Origin: Thermoplasmatota archaeon
Lineage (GTDB): Archaea > Thermoplasmatota > Poseidoniia > Poseidoniales > Thalassarchaeaceae
Reading direction: 5' to 3'
Length of the DNA stretch: 64,000 nt
Assembly: GCA_030828405.1 (NCBI GenBank)
Contig: JAURCP010000003.1
Location: 1 to 64,000 of the forward strand
The position numbers were made by a program, and so were the translations under genes. The notes beneath the pieces were generated by a model that saw only the letters and a list, made by a program, of their open reading frames with translations, did no database searches and was not told where the DNA came from. Of the stretch, positions 38,231 to 48,603 are shown in pieces (the first letter of the stretch is position 1; each line of letters begins with the position of its first letter).

Positions 38231-41200
38231 TTATAAGAAATCAGTTAAAGTCATGACCGTAACTTTGTCATTATTAAACAAAGAGTCAGCACTTTCAGTC
38301 AACCATTTTACTCTTTGTTCAGTATACATACCTACTCCATAATTTTCAATTATCCCTTCCGTGACTTTGATATATTTTCTCACAGCACCTTCGGTAACAG
38401 TTAGTATGACATTTCCTCCACACATTGTCGAATCTTCACCTCTTCGAGCAGATAATCCTCCAATTTCTAATTTATGTGATTGAATACATTTTCCAGCAAG
38501 AGGCATCCTTCGGTATTTCTCTCCACACTTTACACATCTGACCTTTTGTCTTGTAAATGCAACAAGGTTTCCTCTTAAATCAGGTAAAAAGTGAGATTCT
38601 ATCACTTGTGATGCCACTTTTTCTACCCGAACGCTTCTCAGTAAAGATCCTATAGATAATTGACCATTCATTTTGTCTTCCATAGACTTCAGTGTTTTGT
38701 ATGATGAATTTTTTGGCCCTGCATCTAACTCTCCAGATTCATGAGTCCAACCGTAACCTCGCAAATCCCCTATAGTTCCTAAGCGTGTTTCTACTGTCTC
38801 GACTTCATCACTTAATTCACTCGGATGTGGTTGACTCTGTGTTTTCTCATAGAAAGATCTCGTGTAATAATATGAACAATCAACATTTAGTGCTTCCTTA
38901 TCGATTTCACTAGGATTTAGTCTGGTAGTTAAGACAAGAGGTGCATCCATCCTACCTCCTCTCCCAGAGGGTAGAATATGTTTTGAGAAATTTAGCAAAC
39001 CATCCATCAACATCAAGATACTATCTTCGTCTCCATCACAATTCCTTCTTTTCGCTGCATGGAAAAGTGGGTGCGCATATCCAGCAGATGCTGCAGTCCA
39101 TCCAATTATTCTACACAAAACACCCCCTGATGTATGAGGTGCTAAACCAATTGCTAAAGAGCCGACAATATCGTCAATAGTTTTCACATTATAGAACGGC
39201 TTCATGTTATAAAATCGAACTAATAAATCATCTACGAAATTACAAGTAGATATCAAATGTTCTTCAGCATTAAGTGAAGGGATAATGTCTTGAGGAAACA
39301 ACTCCAAAATTTGCTCATTACTGCTTAGTTCCTGCCCAAAAACATCTTTTTCATATCCTAATTGATACAATTTTTCCCAAGAGGTATAAATTTCTTTAGG
39401 TTTGAAATGAGTTACTGGGACATCAATCATATCGTATCTAGAGGTACCATCTCTAAAGACAGAAACACCGTGTTTAGCTCTTAATATCCCCTTTTCTATT
39501 GGTTCAGGTGTTTGTGCTTCAGACAACAGTTCTTTTTGTGCCTTAATCAATGCTGGTAATCTATCCAAGCCAAGGGATCTTCTTTTCACTTCTAACAATT
39601 TATCTAAGTCTACCGTAGTTCTTTCCCCTCTTCTTCTTGAACTAGAACCTCTTTTCCTTTTTTCAACTGTTTTCCCTCCACATTCTATAGGTTCTCCTTC
39701 CAATTTCCTGTTATGACATATAAGATTAGGAGACTCTTTTCCACAATCTTGACAAATACGTCTTGACATTTCAACCCTTATTCTTCCTTTTTTGGCAGCT
39801 TGAATTAGTAATTTTTGACTTCCACCATTTTCACCAATAGGGTATAGTGAATGCGTTAATGGCTTCAATTCCCTTCTAGCAGACTTTTCCGGACGCCCCA
39901 TCCTAGCTCCTATTCTGCAGGGGACCGAATCTTCCCATCTAAGATTAGATGTTTTCCTAACTACCCACAAGCTCCTTTCAACCTCATTTTCATCTAGGAG
40001 TATTTTTGCATTAAGTAAAGCGTCTTCATTATCCGGTCCTTGATCAATAATTTTTGCCGCCGCCTGATCTCCAGCATTCTCTGTTTGTTCAATATTCAGC
40101 CCAGATTGTCTAGCAGCAGTAGTTGCTTCTATTCTAGCTAGGTCTCTTTCTTTCTCTAAATCATTAACTCTTTCGTCTTCCAGACGGATGATATCTGATG
40201 CTTGATTTATTTTTGCCATCCTATCTCTAATGAATGATTCGGTTTCGACTGATTTTCTTATATTATTTCCATAAATTTCGTATCCTAAGCCCTCAAGTAG
40301 CGCTTCCCAGTGTCTAGTGACAACTATATCTCCCTCGTTGTGGAAATGTTCAATGCCCAAAGTCATTAATGAGGATTTAATTACTCCATTCTCCTCAAAC
40401 ATAGTCCATCTTGTTTGAGTTTTAGAAAGCTGTTCAGGTATTTTTTCCATAGTTTCTAAAGGCCAGTTATTGACAACATTTGGAATAATCAATTTATCGT
40501 CTTCAATTATAGAATCTCCAATAATTTGTATTAATGGCGCCATATATGTTATTGGTAAATCTGACCACCAAAGGTTCCATGGAGGAGGAATTGCAGTCCC
40601 AAATTCATTCGATACATGTTTTATTTGTGTCCAGTCTAATTCTAACTCTCTGAGAAATGTAATCCAATTTCTTTTCCTCCATTTCCTATCATTAGGATCC
40701 TCTCCTCCTCTCTTTATTGCCCCGTTAAATGGTAATCCTTTAGGTAAAGATTGCAAATCCTGATTAATAATTTCTGCAAATTTTTCTACCTTTATTGGCA
40801 AATCTAATGATTCAGATAAGTCAGATGCCCACCAGTCCTTATTGTATGATGAGGGTACCAATTTCTTATTATTTTCTAAAAACTCACCATAACCTATCAG
40901 AATTTCTCCAGAGTCCCAGATAGATTTTACATTTGGAACATTTAATCTCCAATCATCTAAATTTCGAATTTTCCTAAACTCTCCATCATTCATCAATACA
41001 GTAGGACCATCAATTTCAGTACATGGAGTTACGGCACAAGCCTTCCCCGGTCTTTCCATTTTCATCTGAGTGCCTACTGCTAGAAACCCGCCCATTGCTT
41101 CCATCGTAACAGGGTTCACTCCAGCCGCCGCCAAACCTGTGATTCTACTTCGTCCATACCTCAACCTAAATCCTCCTGGATAATTTGGTTCACCAAAAAC

Positions 41201-42193
41201 AGGCCTACCTGCTATTACATCATCCATATAGCGGCTAATTGGCTCAATCCTTCTTGGCTTGAATGAATCTTTATTTTCTCCACCTTTTTTATTTTTATTA
41301 GCGAATTGTGCTATAAATTCCCAACCTTGGATATTCATTCTTTCTGTATGTTTTTGTACTTTTGGTGCTTTAAGGCACAAACCCTCTCCAATTACGAGCA
41401 TTACTCCTCCTCTAATTCTAGTTCGATAAGATCCATTTGAATTTACTATATTTCTGACTTCCTTGAAACCAGAACATTCTATTTTCTCTGTTTCCTCTCC
41501 GTTAACCATTACAGGACATGCTCGGATAATGGTCTCAATTTCTTCTGGAGGTGGTTTGTATTGTAGCCCAACTCGGTAAAGTCCAAATTCTTCTTTAACC
41601 CGCTCAACTTCTTGTGTTGTGGGGATATATCTGTTTAACCCAAGCTCTCTTCTAACCATATCTCCAATCAGTACACCCAAGGCTTGAGCAGTACCTCCAG
41701 CTGCTCTAATAGGTCCACAAAAGTCAATTGAAAGAAATTCTGTCCCATCTGCATTATTCAGAATTCGGACATCTCCAATTCCATCTAGCGGTGCAACTAG
41801 GACCGCTTCCGTTAATACCGCTAAACCTACTCTGAGACCACAATCTATTGATTTTTGCATGTCCAATGTTTCTTCATTCATTCTTCTTGCTACATCTACT
41901 GCAATTTGTATAGAGGCACTTTCTCTATCTGTTGTATTGAGTAAATTTCGTAACTCTTCCTCTATTTTCATACCATCCAAATAGTCTTCCAGTAATTTTT
42001 CAGTTCTACTAGCTAAATCTGAAGCCCTAGGGATTTCAATAGTATTTTCAAAATCTAAATTTTTAGATTTTGCAATACTTGCGATTTGATAAACACTTTC
42101 TGTTCTTTCTTCTAACCATGATTCATACTTTTCTTGCTCTCTTTCAAGCCGCTCCGAATCTATCGTAAAAGTATTCGAATTTACACCAATCAT
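38231..42193 (-). CDS. polC: DNA polymerase II (PolD) large subunit DP2
   Basis: 1320-aa protein with IDFCGPIRAAGGTAQALGVL, CPVMVNGEETE, KRRNCDGDEDSILMLMDGLLNFSKHILPSGRGGRMDAPLVLTT and zinc-binding Cys clusters; no intein. Confidence 0.97.
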   Translation of the reverse strand: MIGVNSNTFTIDSERLEREQEKYESWLEERTESVYQIASIAKSKNLDFENTIEIPRASDLASRTEKLLEDYLDGMKIEEELRNLLNTTDRESASIQIAVDVARRMNEETLDMQKSIDCGLRVGLAVLTEAVLVAPLDGIGDVRILNNADGTEFLSIDFCGPIRAAGGTAQALGVLIGDMVRRELGLNRYIPTTQEVERVKEEFGLYRVGLQYKPPPEEIETIIRACPVMVNGEETEKIECSGFKEVRNIVNSNGSYRTRIRGGVMLVIGEGLCLKAPKVQKHTERMNIQGWEFIAQFANKNKKGGENKDSFKPRRIEPISRYMDDVIAGRPVFGEPNYPGGFRLRYGRSRITGLAAAGVNPVTMEAMGGFLAVGTQMKMERPGKACAVTPCTEIDGPTVLMNDGEFRKIRNLDDWRLNVPNVKSIWDSGEILIGYGEFLENNKKLVPSSYNKDWWASDLSESLDLPIKVEKFAEIINQDLQSLPKGLPFNGAIKRGGEDPNDRKWRKRNWITFLRELELDWTQIKHVSNEFGTAIPPPWNLWWSDLPITYMAPLIQIIGDSIIEDDKLIIPNVVNNWPLETMEKIPEQLSKTQTRWTMFEENGVIKSSLMTLGIEHFHNEGDIVVTRHWEALLEGLGYEIYGNNIRKSVETESFIRDRMAKINQASDIIRLEDERVNDLEKERDLARIEATTAARQSGLNIEQTENAGDQAAAKIIDQGPDNEDALLNAKILLDENEVERSLWVVRKTSNLRWEDSVPCRIGARMGRPEKSARRELKPLTHSLYPIGENGGSQKLLIQAAKKGRIRVEMSRRICQDCGKESPNLICHNRKLEGEPIECGGKTVEKRKRGSSSRRRGERTTVDLDKLLEVKRRSLGLDRLPALIKAQKELLSEAQTPEPIEKGILRAKHGVSVFRDGTSRYDMIDVPVTHFKPKEIYTSWEKLYQLGYEKDVFGQELSSNEQILELFPQDIIPSLNAEEHLISTCNFVDDLLVRFYNMKPFYNVKTIDDIVGSLAIGLAPHTSGGVLCRIIGWTAASAGYAHPLFHAAKRRNCDGDEDSILMLMDGLLNFSKHILPSGRGGRMDAPLVLTTRLNPSEIDKEALNVDCSYYYTRSFYEKTQSQPHPSELSDEVETVETRLGTIGDLRGYGWTHESGELDAGPKNSSYKTLKSMEDKMNGQLSIGSLLRSVRVEKVASQVIESHFLPDLRGNLVAFTRQKVRCVKCGEKYRRMPLAGKCIQSHKLEIGGLSARRGEDSTMCGGNVILTVTEGAVRKYIKVTEGIIENYGVGMYTEQRVKWLTESADSLFNNDKVTVMTLTDFL

Positions 42194-42329
42194 GTTCGCC
42201 CCCTACCAACCAATAACCCCTCAAGAATACCCAACGCCCAATAACATTCAGTGTGAACACTGTCAGATATTACGATTTAATGTGGTAACATTCATTCGAT
42301 TAACTCACGTCGTATAAAAAGATAATAAC

Positions 42330-42914
42330 ATGTCGACAAGTATTTTGGATGCTAAAGCCCGCTTAATAGAAAAGGTCAGAGAGTTAGCTTATCTCAATTC
42401 TCCTGATGATTTATTCACTCTTGCCAGCGGACGTCAGAGTCCCCACTTTTTTGATATGAAACCAGTAATGATGGACCCCGAAAGTGCGCATCTTTTAGGG
42501 GTATTAATACATTCAAAAATCAATTCTTTACAAGAAATAGATGCAGTGGGGGGGCTCGAGTTAGGGGCCGTTCCCTTGACAGGAATTGTCATAGCAAAAG
42601 CCGCAAAAGAATCTAAAATCAAAGGATTTATGGTCCGTAAAGAAGCTAAAGGCAGAGGAGGAAGGAAGACAGGTAACCCGCCAGGAATTGAAGGCTCTAG
42701 TCTCAATAAAGGAGATAGAATTATTCTATTAGAGGATGTTACAACAACAGGTGGCTCTGCTTTGAAGGCATCCGAGAGAATGGAAGAAATAGGTTGTGAG
42801 GTTGTTGCCTGTATTACAATCCTCGACCGACAGGAAGGTGGAGCCGAGGCATTTGAAAACGCGGGCGTGTTATTGCTTCCATTGTTGGTACGTTCGGACA
42901 TTACAGGTGAGTAA
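42330..42914 (+). CDS. pyrE: Orotate phosphoribosyltransferase
   Basis: LASGRQSPHFFDMKPVMM, VGGLELGAVPLTG, ILLEDVTTTGGSALKA (PRPP motif). Confidence 0.93.
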   Translation: MSTSILDAKARLIEKVRELAYLNSPDDLFTLASGRQSPHFFDMKPVMMDPESAHLLGVLIHSKINSLQEIDAVGGLELGAVPLTGIVIAKAAKESKIKGFMVRKEAKGRGGRKTGNPPGIEGSSLNKGDRIILLEDVTTTGGSALKASERMEEIGCEVVACITILDRQEGGAEAFENAGVLLLPLLVRSDITGE

Positions 42915-43313
42915 ATGGGTCAACACGAGATAGATGCTGAAAATTTACCATATCATCCTGAAAAACTTCCCAAGAAAGATTACGTAAGTGTCAATGACTA
43001 TTTTTCTCTTGACATTAGGGCTGGTAGGATTATCGATGTAGAGAATTATCCTGAGATGAGAAAACCCTCTTACAAAATCATAGTTGATTTTGGGCCACTT
43101 ATTGGTGAACTTTCTTCCTCTGCCCAGATAACAAATTATTCTAGAAGTGAATTAATTAATCGCTTAGTTGTAGGTGCTATAAATTTAGGGGAAAAAACGT
43201 TACCAGGGGGTTTTATCTCACAATTCTTGGTTCTTGGAGCACTAGATCCCGATGGAACAGTAAATTTACTTGAATTGCCCAGTAATATTTTGTTGGGATC
43301 AATCGTTGCCTAA
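42915..43313 (+). CDS. CsaA-like tRNA-binding domain protein
   Basis: DYFSLDIRAGRIIDVENYPEMRKPSYKIIVDFGPLIGELSSSAQITNYS. Confidence 0.85.
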   Translation: MGQHEIDAENLPYHPEKLPKKDYVSVNDYFSLDIRAGRIIDVENYPEMRKPSYKIIVDFGPLIGELSSSAQITNYSRSELINRLVVGAINLGEKTLPGGFISQFLVLGALDPDGTVNLLELPSNILLGSIVA

Positions 43314-44500
43314 GACATATCATACAAATCTTTGTGTTGATAACAGTAATTACCTTTTCTAAAAGATATTCTTTTACATTTTTTATTACTAATTGTATCA
43401 ACATGCTTGCAATATCCATTCTTTGTTTCAGGATTCCAAGTTGTTTGGAGAAGAGGTGGAGAAGGTATTCTTAACGCCTTAGAACTCTCAGAAATATCAG
43501 TTTTTTCCAGATTACTTGCCTTCTCCTTTTTCTTTCTGATTTTTTCCAGATTATCCTTTTCTCTTTCCATACATTCTCTGCAAAGGAGCATATGCGTCTT
43601 TTTCTTCTTTTTTGAACCTCCGGTAGAAACATTCCCTCCATCCAAGACATCTACAAAACCAGCACCTCCGCTCTCAAGAGCTGCAAAGACTGCAAGTACT
43701 CCTACTCCTACAACTACTGTTCCCACAGCAACTTGCCCCAGAGTCTTTGCATAAACCTCAACTGGATCATCGCCAATACTTTGACAGTCACTACAAATGT
43801 GTGCCCAGCATCCTCCACTTTGACAATTCCAAGCAAGTGATTTATCGGCTTCCAAACATTTGTCGCAAGTACCCGTTGCTAGAGCAATTTCAGGATTCTT
43901 AGTAAATATTGCGATCATCGCTCCAATGCCGATTATTGCTGCTACAAATTGCAGTAACAGCCCCCCTCCAGAGCCAATTGCAAAGGCTCCTATTAACCCT
44001 AATCCTCCAAGCACTCTCCTTACCGTTTCTTTTTTACTCAAATCTTCAGGAGAAAGTGTTTGATCTTCTAGAAGCCTAACTTTTTTTGGATCATTTTTTC
44101 TAAATTTAGGCTTTATTCCATTTAGAAGATCTAACTCTCCTGCATCAAACCAAAACGTGGGGCAATTTCTACAAGAGTCAATAACGACCTTTTCTGTAGT
44201 CATTGCTTGACTTTCAATCATACTAATCTTTTCAATAACGTTTTCTGGGATATCCAACTCAATTTCATCCATCAGTGTTTCGCACATAGGGCAATTACAG
44301 TCGCCTTCACCTCTATTATCGCCCCTATTTTCATCCAACATACTGCCCTTAGATATTACCAATTCAATTGATTTAGCAGCAACTCCCACTCCCCAACATT
44401 GTTTACAAATTAATAGATCTACTCCATCTACTTCTTCATTTGCTTCGATATATAGTCCAACATTGCACCGAGGGCAGGAGTGGCTACTCAATTCACTCAT
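43310..44500 (-). CDS. zf-TFIIB-type zinc-ribbon membrane protein
   Basis: SCPRCNVGLYIEANEEVDGVDLLICKQCWG, DSCRNCPTFWFDAGELDLL, hydrophobic segments and further Cys pairs. Confidence 0.75.
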   Translation of the reverse strand: MSELSSHSCPRCNVGLYIEANEEVDGVDLLICKQCWGVGVAAKSIELVISKGSMLDENRGDNRGEGDCNCPMCETLMDEIELDIPENVIEKISMIESQAMTTEKVVIDSCRNCPTFWFDAGELDLLNGIKPKFRKNDPKKVRLLEDQTLSPEDLSKKETVRRVLGGLGLIGAFAIGSGGGLLLQFVAAIIGIGAMIAIFTKNPEIALATGTCDKCLEADKSLAWNCQSGGCWAHICSDCQSIGDDPVEVYAKTLGQVAVGTVVVGVGVLAVFAALESGGAGFVDVLDGGNVSTGGSKKKKKTHMLLCRECMEREKDNLEKIRKKKEKASNLEKTDISESSKALRIPSPPLLQTTWNPETKNGYCKHVDTISNKKCKRISFRKGNYCYQHKDLYDMS

Positions 44501-44584
44501 GATACTACAATGAACTCATCGTTGATTAGTATTTTCACGGCATCACACCATCAACCTCATGAATGGAGCCGATTACGGTTAATC

Positions 44585-45067
44585 ATGACAATGGTACAAA
44601 TGTCGACTACACTTGGTAACATACAAATAGAACTCTATACAAAAGACTGTCCTGAGACTACAGGAAATTTTCTTAAATTAGTAGATTCAGGATTTTACAA
44701 CGGTTTACATTTTCATCGCATAATTAAAGATTTCATGATTCAAGGTGGTTGCCCTAACTCAAAGAACCCAGACAGTGGAAAGGCAGGAATGGGTGGCCCG
44801 GGATGGCAGATTCCTTGTGAAAAATCCGCTTTAGCAAAGGCTCACGATCGACCCGGACTCTTTTCGATGGCTAATGCTGGCCGGAATACAGGAGGTTCTC
44901 AATTCTTCTTGACCACAGTACCTACGCCTTGGCTCAACGGTAACCATGCAGTATTCGGAGAAGTAGTCAAAGGAATGGATGTTGTAAAGTCAATTGAGTC
45001 TCAAGAAACGGACCGTCGTGACAAACCTTCTACTCCAATGCAAATTATTTCTGTAGAGCGGATTTAG
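44585..45067 (+). CDS. Cyclophilin-type peptidyl-prolyl cis-trans isomerase
   Basis: [25 protein letters not shown]...[13 protein letters not shown]...[18 protein letters not shown]. Track ORF starts at 44480. Confidence 0.93.
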   Translation: MTMVQMSTTLGNIQIELYTKDCPETTGNFLKLVDSGFYNGLHFHRIIKDFMIQGGCPNSKNPDSGKAGMGGPGWQIPCEKSALAKAHDRPGLFSMANAGRNTGGSQFFLTTVPTPWLNGNHAVFGEVVKGMDVVKSIESQETDRRDKPSTPMQIISVERI

Positions 45068-45143
45068 TGTAATTAGTGTTTTTTTTCGGAACATTGTAGA
45101 CTTATACTCTAAGTTTATTAATAAGTTATTAACTCGGATAAAC

Positions 45144-46742
45144 ATGGCGAAGCATCGAACAGGAGATAGGAGAATACTAAGCATAAGTATTCCCGAAGAT
45201 TTAGCAAAGAAATTAGATAAGAAAGTAGGAAAAGGTCAGAATGATGGCCGTTCTGCTACAATATCAAAGATGATAGAGAATTCTTTGAATTCTAGTAGTA
45301 ACTCTAAGCCCTATTCTCCTGAAACTCAACGTAGATTCCCGCAGGCCGATCAGGAAATTAGAATTGAGAAGGATACAATGGGCGATGTTGAAGTACCTTC
45401 AGACAGATATTATGGAGCGCAGACAGCTAGGTCACTAATTAATTTCAATATCGGAGAGGATACAATGCCCCATTCCATGATCCGTGCGTTTGGTATTCTG
45501 AAAAAGGCTGCTGCAGAAACAAATGTAGAATTGGGAGAGTTAGATCCAAAAGTCGGTGCTTTGATATCTTCTGCATGTGAAGAAGTAATCTCAGGCTCAT
45601 TAAACGAACACTTTCCTTTACGAGTATGGCAAACAGGATCGGGTACACAGACTAATATGAATGCTAATGAAGTCATAGCAAATCGCGCAATTGAACTTAC
45701 TAACGGACGTTTAGGAAGTAAATCTCCAGTTCATCCAAATGATCATGTAAACAGGGCTCAATCAAGTAACGATACATTTCCAACTGCTATGCATATTGCT
45801 GCTGCAGAAGAAATACAACATAGATTATTACCTGCTATAATGACTCTGAGAAATTCACTTGATATCAAATCAAAACAATTTTCAGATATTGTTAAGATAG
45901 GTAGAACACATTTAATGGATGCAGTACCTTTGACTTTAGGACAAGAGTTTAGTGCATATGTTTCGATGTTGGATTCTGACATCTCTAGAATCGAAAATGC
46001 TCAATTAGATTTATTTGAATTAGCTTTAGGAGGTACAGCAGTAGGAACAGGACTTAATACTCATACAGATTTTGCAGAAATAGTAGCTAAAAAAATAGCA
46101 GATTATACTTCATTAGATTTTATTAGTGCAGAGAATAAGTTCTCTCAACTAGCATCCCATGATGCTATAGTGGCAGCATCAGGAATGTTGAATACATTAT
46201 CTGCATCTTTGATGAAAATTGCAAATGATATTCGGTGGTTAGGTTCAGGGCCTAGATGCGGTTTTGGAGAATTATCTTTACCTGCAAACGAACCAGGGTC
46301 CAGTATAATGCCTGGGAAGGTTAATCCTACTCAAGCAGAAGCAATGACTATGGTTTGTTGTCAAGTGATGGGCAACAATACTGCAATTTCGATTGGAGGA
46401 AGTCAAGGAAATTTTGAATTGAATGTGTACAAGCCGATGATGATTCATAATTTATTACATAGCATTAGGATACTTTCAGATACATGCATTTCATTTTCAG
46501 AAAAATGCGTAGTAGGTTTAGAAGCTAATCATAATAAAATATCTCAACACTTAGAAAATTCATTAATGCTAGTTACAGCACTAAATCCACACATTGGATA
46601 TGATAACGCAGCAAAAATCGCTAAGCACGCTCATAATAATAATCTTACACTCAGAGAAAGCGCATTGGATTTAGAATTACTTGATAATGAACAGTTTGAT
46701 AAATGGGTAAAACCAGAACAAATGACAGGTCCAAAGAAGTAA
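45144..46742 (+). CDS. fumC: Class II fumarate hydratase with an N-terminal ribbon-helix-helix-like extension
   Basis: N-terminus [40 protein letters not shown] (RHH-like), then [25 protein letters not shown]...[13 protein letters not shown]...[13 protein letters not shown]. Confidence 0.9.
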   Translation: MAKHRTGDRRILSISIPEDLAKKLDKKVGKGQNDGRSATISKMIENSLNSSSNSKPYSPETQRRFPQADQEIRIEKDTMGDVEVPSDRYYGAQTARSLINFNIGEDTMPHSMIRAFGILKKAAAETNVELGELDPKVGALISSACEEVISGSLNEHFPLRVWQTGSGTQTNMNANEVIANRAIELTNGRLGSKSPVHPNDHVNRAQSSNDTFPTAMHIAAAEEIQHRLLPAIMTLRNSLDIKSKQFSDIVKIGRTHLMDAVPLTLGQEFSAYVSMLDSDISRIENAQLDLFELALGGTAVGTGLNTHTDFAEIVAKKIADYTSLDFISAENKFSQLASHDAIVAASGMLNTLSASLMKIANDIRWLGSGPRCGFGELSLPANEPGSSIMPGKVNPTQAEAMTMVCCQVMGNNTAISIGGSQGNFELNVYKPMMIHNLLHSIRILSDTCISFSEKCVVGLEANHNKISQHLENSLMLVTALNPHIGYDNAAKIAKHAHNNNLTLRESALDLELLDNEQFDKWVKPEQMTGPKK

Positions 46743-47462
46743 AAAAATGAGCCGAATTACCGATAGGTGGGAGCTAGCAGTGGGTTCTGAACATTGGGGG
46801 ATCATTACCCTCTGCTAACTCCGCAGGGTCCCAGGTTTGTAGGTCCCCTAAGGTTCCTACTCTCCTGGGGTAGATGACTTAGAGACTTCTAGCTCTCTCT
46901 TTGTCTTTTTCCGAATTTTGGAATCTCTTCTTTCAATCCGTATTCGCTTATTTCCCTAGCTCTCACTAGTTTTTTCCACGTCTCAGTACTGATCCTCCAC
47001 GGTTTCCCGCTCTTGTTCTCAATGTGTTTCTATTTAGTTTATTTTCCCCTTCCTTGCGTCCGGTTTTCTTCTTCTTCATTTCCCCACATAATTGCCTCAA
47101 TTTGTCCCCATCTCTGGTTTCTCCTCTTCGCTATTGTACCTCTTCGGGATAGTATTGTACTTCGGTTTATGTTTTCCCCGTTACCGGTTCGGTTGTGTTT
47201 TCCGTACTCCTCTGTGATTTCTTTCCCCTTCCTTGCGTCTGGTTTTTCCCATCTCAGTTCTCCCGTTGTCTTATCATCCACAGATGATTTGACTTTTCCC
47301 CGAAGCTCTTTCGATCTTCGGTTTTACTGCCTCTTTTTTGAGGCTCGGTTGTTGTGGCCCGCGGGTCGTAACAAGTACGCCCACACCCCTCCATCGGAGC
47401 AGCAAAGTTCTCAGGGACGGCTGCGGCTCTTAAACCTTTCCCTAATAGCCTTGCAGTCCACC
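46743..47462 (-). ncRNA. Candidate large structured non-coding RNA (novel, hypothetical)
   Basis: ~760-nt gap without convincing ORFs. Minus strand is purine-rich with several hairpins, a TATA-like AAATATA at 47481-47490 on the 5' side and TTTTTTT at the 3' end; details in findings. Confidence 0.5.
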
Positions 47463-47504
47463 GGAAATAGGGGTAATTAAGGGTATATTTCCAGTGTAAA
47501 TATT

Positions 47505-48581
47505 TCACTCTCTTAAGGCCCTTAATCGTTTTTTTAACAAATTCCTTCTCTCTAAATCTTTACTAACTTCGACTACTGTTTTAATCCTTTTATCTAATGT
47601 TTTCATGTCAAAAAACATTATTTTCCCTTCTTCATCAGATATGGCTAGATTATCATCTACCAATTCCATTAATTGAATTTTATTATTATGGGAGAATTGA
47701 TGTTTGATGTCTCCGTCTTTTTTGTCCAATAGGTACACGGTATTTTTTTCTGAGGTTACAGAAACCCAAATATGATGTTTAGCCTCAACTATTGAATTAA
47801 TTCTGTTTCCGAGCTTTTTTCTCCATCCATCAGAGGAAAAAATATTCCCATTTTTATCTCCTACTTGCCATGAAAATCCTGCTGAGTTCATTGCTGTAAT
47901 TGAATCGTTCCCACATTGAATAGATTTTCTACCACTATCAATAATTTCAGTTATAGATCCATTACTATGCCCTAATAAAAATCCATTATTTGTTTTAATT
48001 CCCATATTTACAGGGCTATCACCATCAGTTCTGCTATGCGATATATCATATTCGCCATCTACTGTCAATATCCCACACCTGGGTCTACCAATGCCCAAGA
48101 TTATCTTATGATTTTGTTTCCCCATAAACCAAGGTTTTTCTTCAAAATTAATAGTTGTAATTAACGTTCCACTCTTATCAAATATCAAAAATGTTGTTTC
48201 TGTATAATCTTGAACTTCAATTTCGTATAATGAAGAAGTTACAAATATTTTTTCTTCATTTATTTCAATCATATCACTGGAACCCCCTATATCTACAGAC
48301 CATTCTATTGTCCCATTTTCTTTATCTATTGCATGTAATTCTGCAGATGCAGTTAGATAAATTCTCTGATCAACACCCAAATCAGAAATAGGTCCTTCAA
48401 CATCTGTAGTCCATTTCTCTTGTCCTGTATCAGTGTCCCAAAGCGTTATTCTCCCTATTTTTGATCCAGCAAGTAAAAAGTTATCACCCATATTTAGAGT
48501 CGTACATTCACTACCTAAATCTCTCACAAATGACGCCAAATCTTCTATTGGTCGTATTTGCATGTTCATTGTAATACCCAT
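47505..48581 (-). CDS. PQQ/WD40-like beta-propeller protein
   Basis: Repeated blades such as GRITLWDTDTGQEKWTTDVEGPISDLGVDQRIYLTASAELHAIDKENGTIEWSVD. Confidence 0.75.
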   Translation of the reverse strand: MGITMNMQIRPIEDLASFVRDLGSECTTLNMGDNFLLAGSKIGRITLWDTDTGQEKWTTDVEGPISDLGVDQRIYLTASAELHAIDKENGTIEWSVDIGGSSDMIEINEEKIFVTSSLYEIEVQDYTETTFLIFDKSGTLITTINFEEKPWFMGKQNHKIILGIGRPRCGILTVDGEYDISHSRTDGDSPVNMGIKTNNGFLLGHSNGSITEIIDSGRKSIQCGNDSITAMNSAGFSWQVGDKNGNIFSSDGWRKKLGNRINSIVEAKHHIWVSVTSEKNTVYLLDKKDGDIKHQFSHNNKIQLMELVDDNLAISDEEGKIMFFDMKTLDKRIKTVVEVSKDLERRNLLKKRLRALRE

Positions 48582-48603
48582 CTTTATTTTCTTACTTTCG
48601 TAT

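Noticed and set aside
38231-42193. Intein in PolD DP2
   Set aside because: The common insertion neighbourhood (KRRNCDGDEDSILMLMDGLLNFSKHILPSGRGGRMDAPL) is uninterrupted; total length 1320 aa fits an intein-free DP2.
46743-47460. RNase P RNA assignment for the putative ncRNA
   Set aside because: The 3' hairpin contains AATGA...CAGAACCC in CR-IV/CR-V-like order, but I could not find a GAGGAAAGTCC-like CR-I or a GGCTTA continuation, so the assignment is not supported. A covariance-model search would decide.
47013-47508. ORFs 47013-47480(+), 47039-47281(-), 47254-47508(-) as proteins
   Set aside because: Compositionally biased (hydrophobic/Ser-rich on plus, KRGEN-rich on minus) from strand purine bias, with no family signature. 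I favour a non-coding interpretation but cannot exclude a small protein without comparative data.
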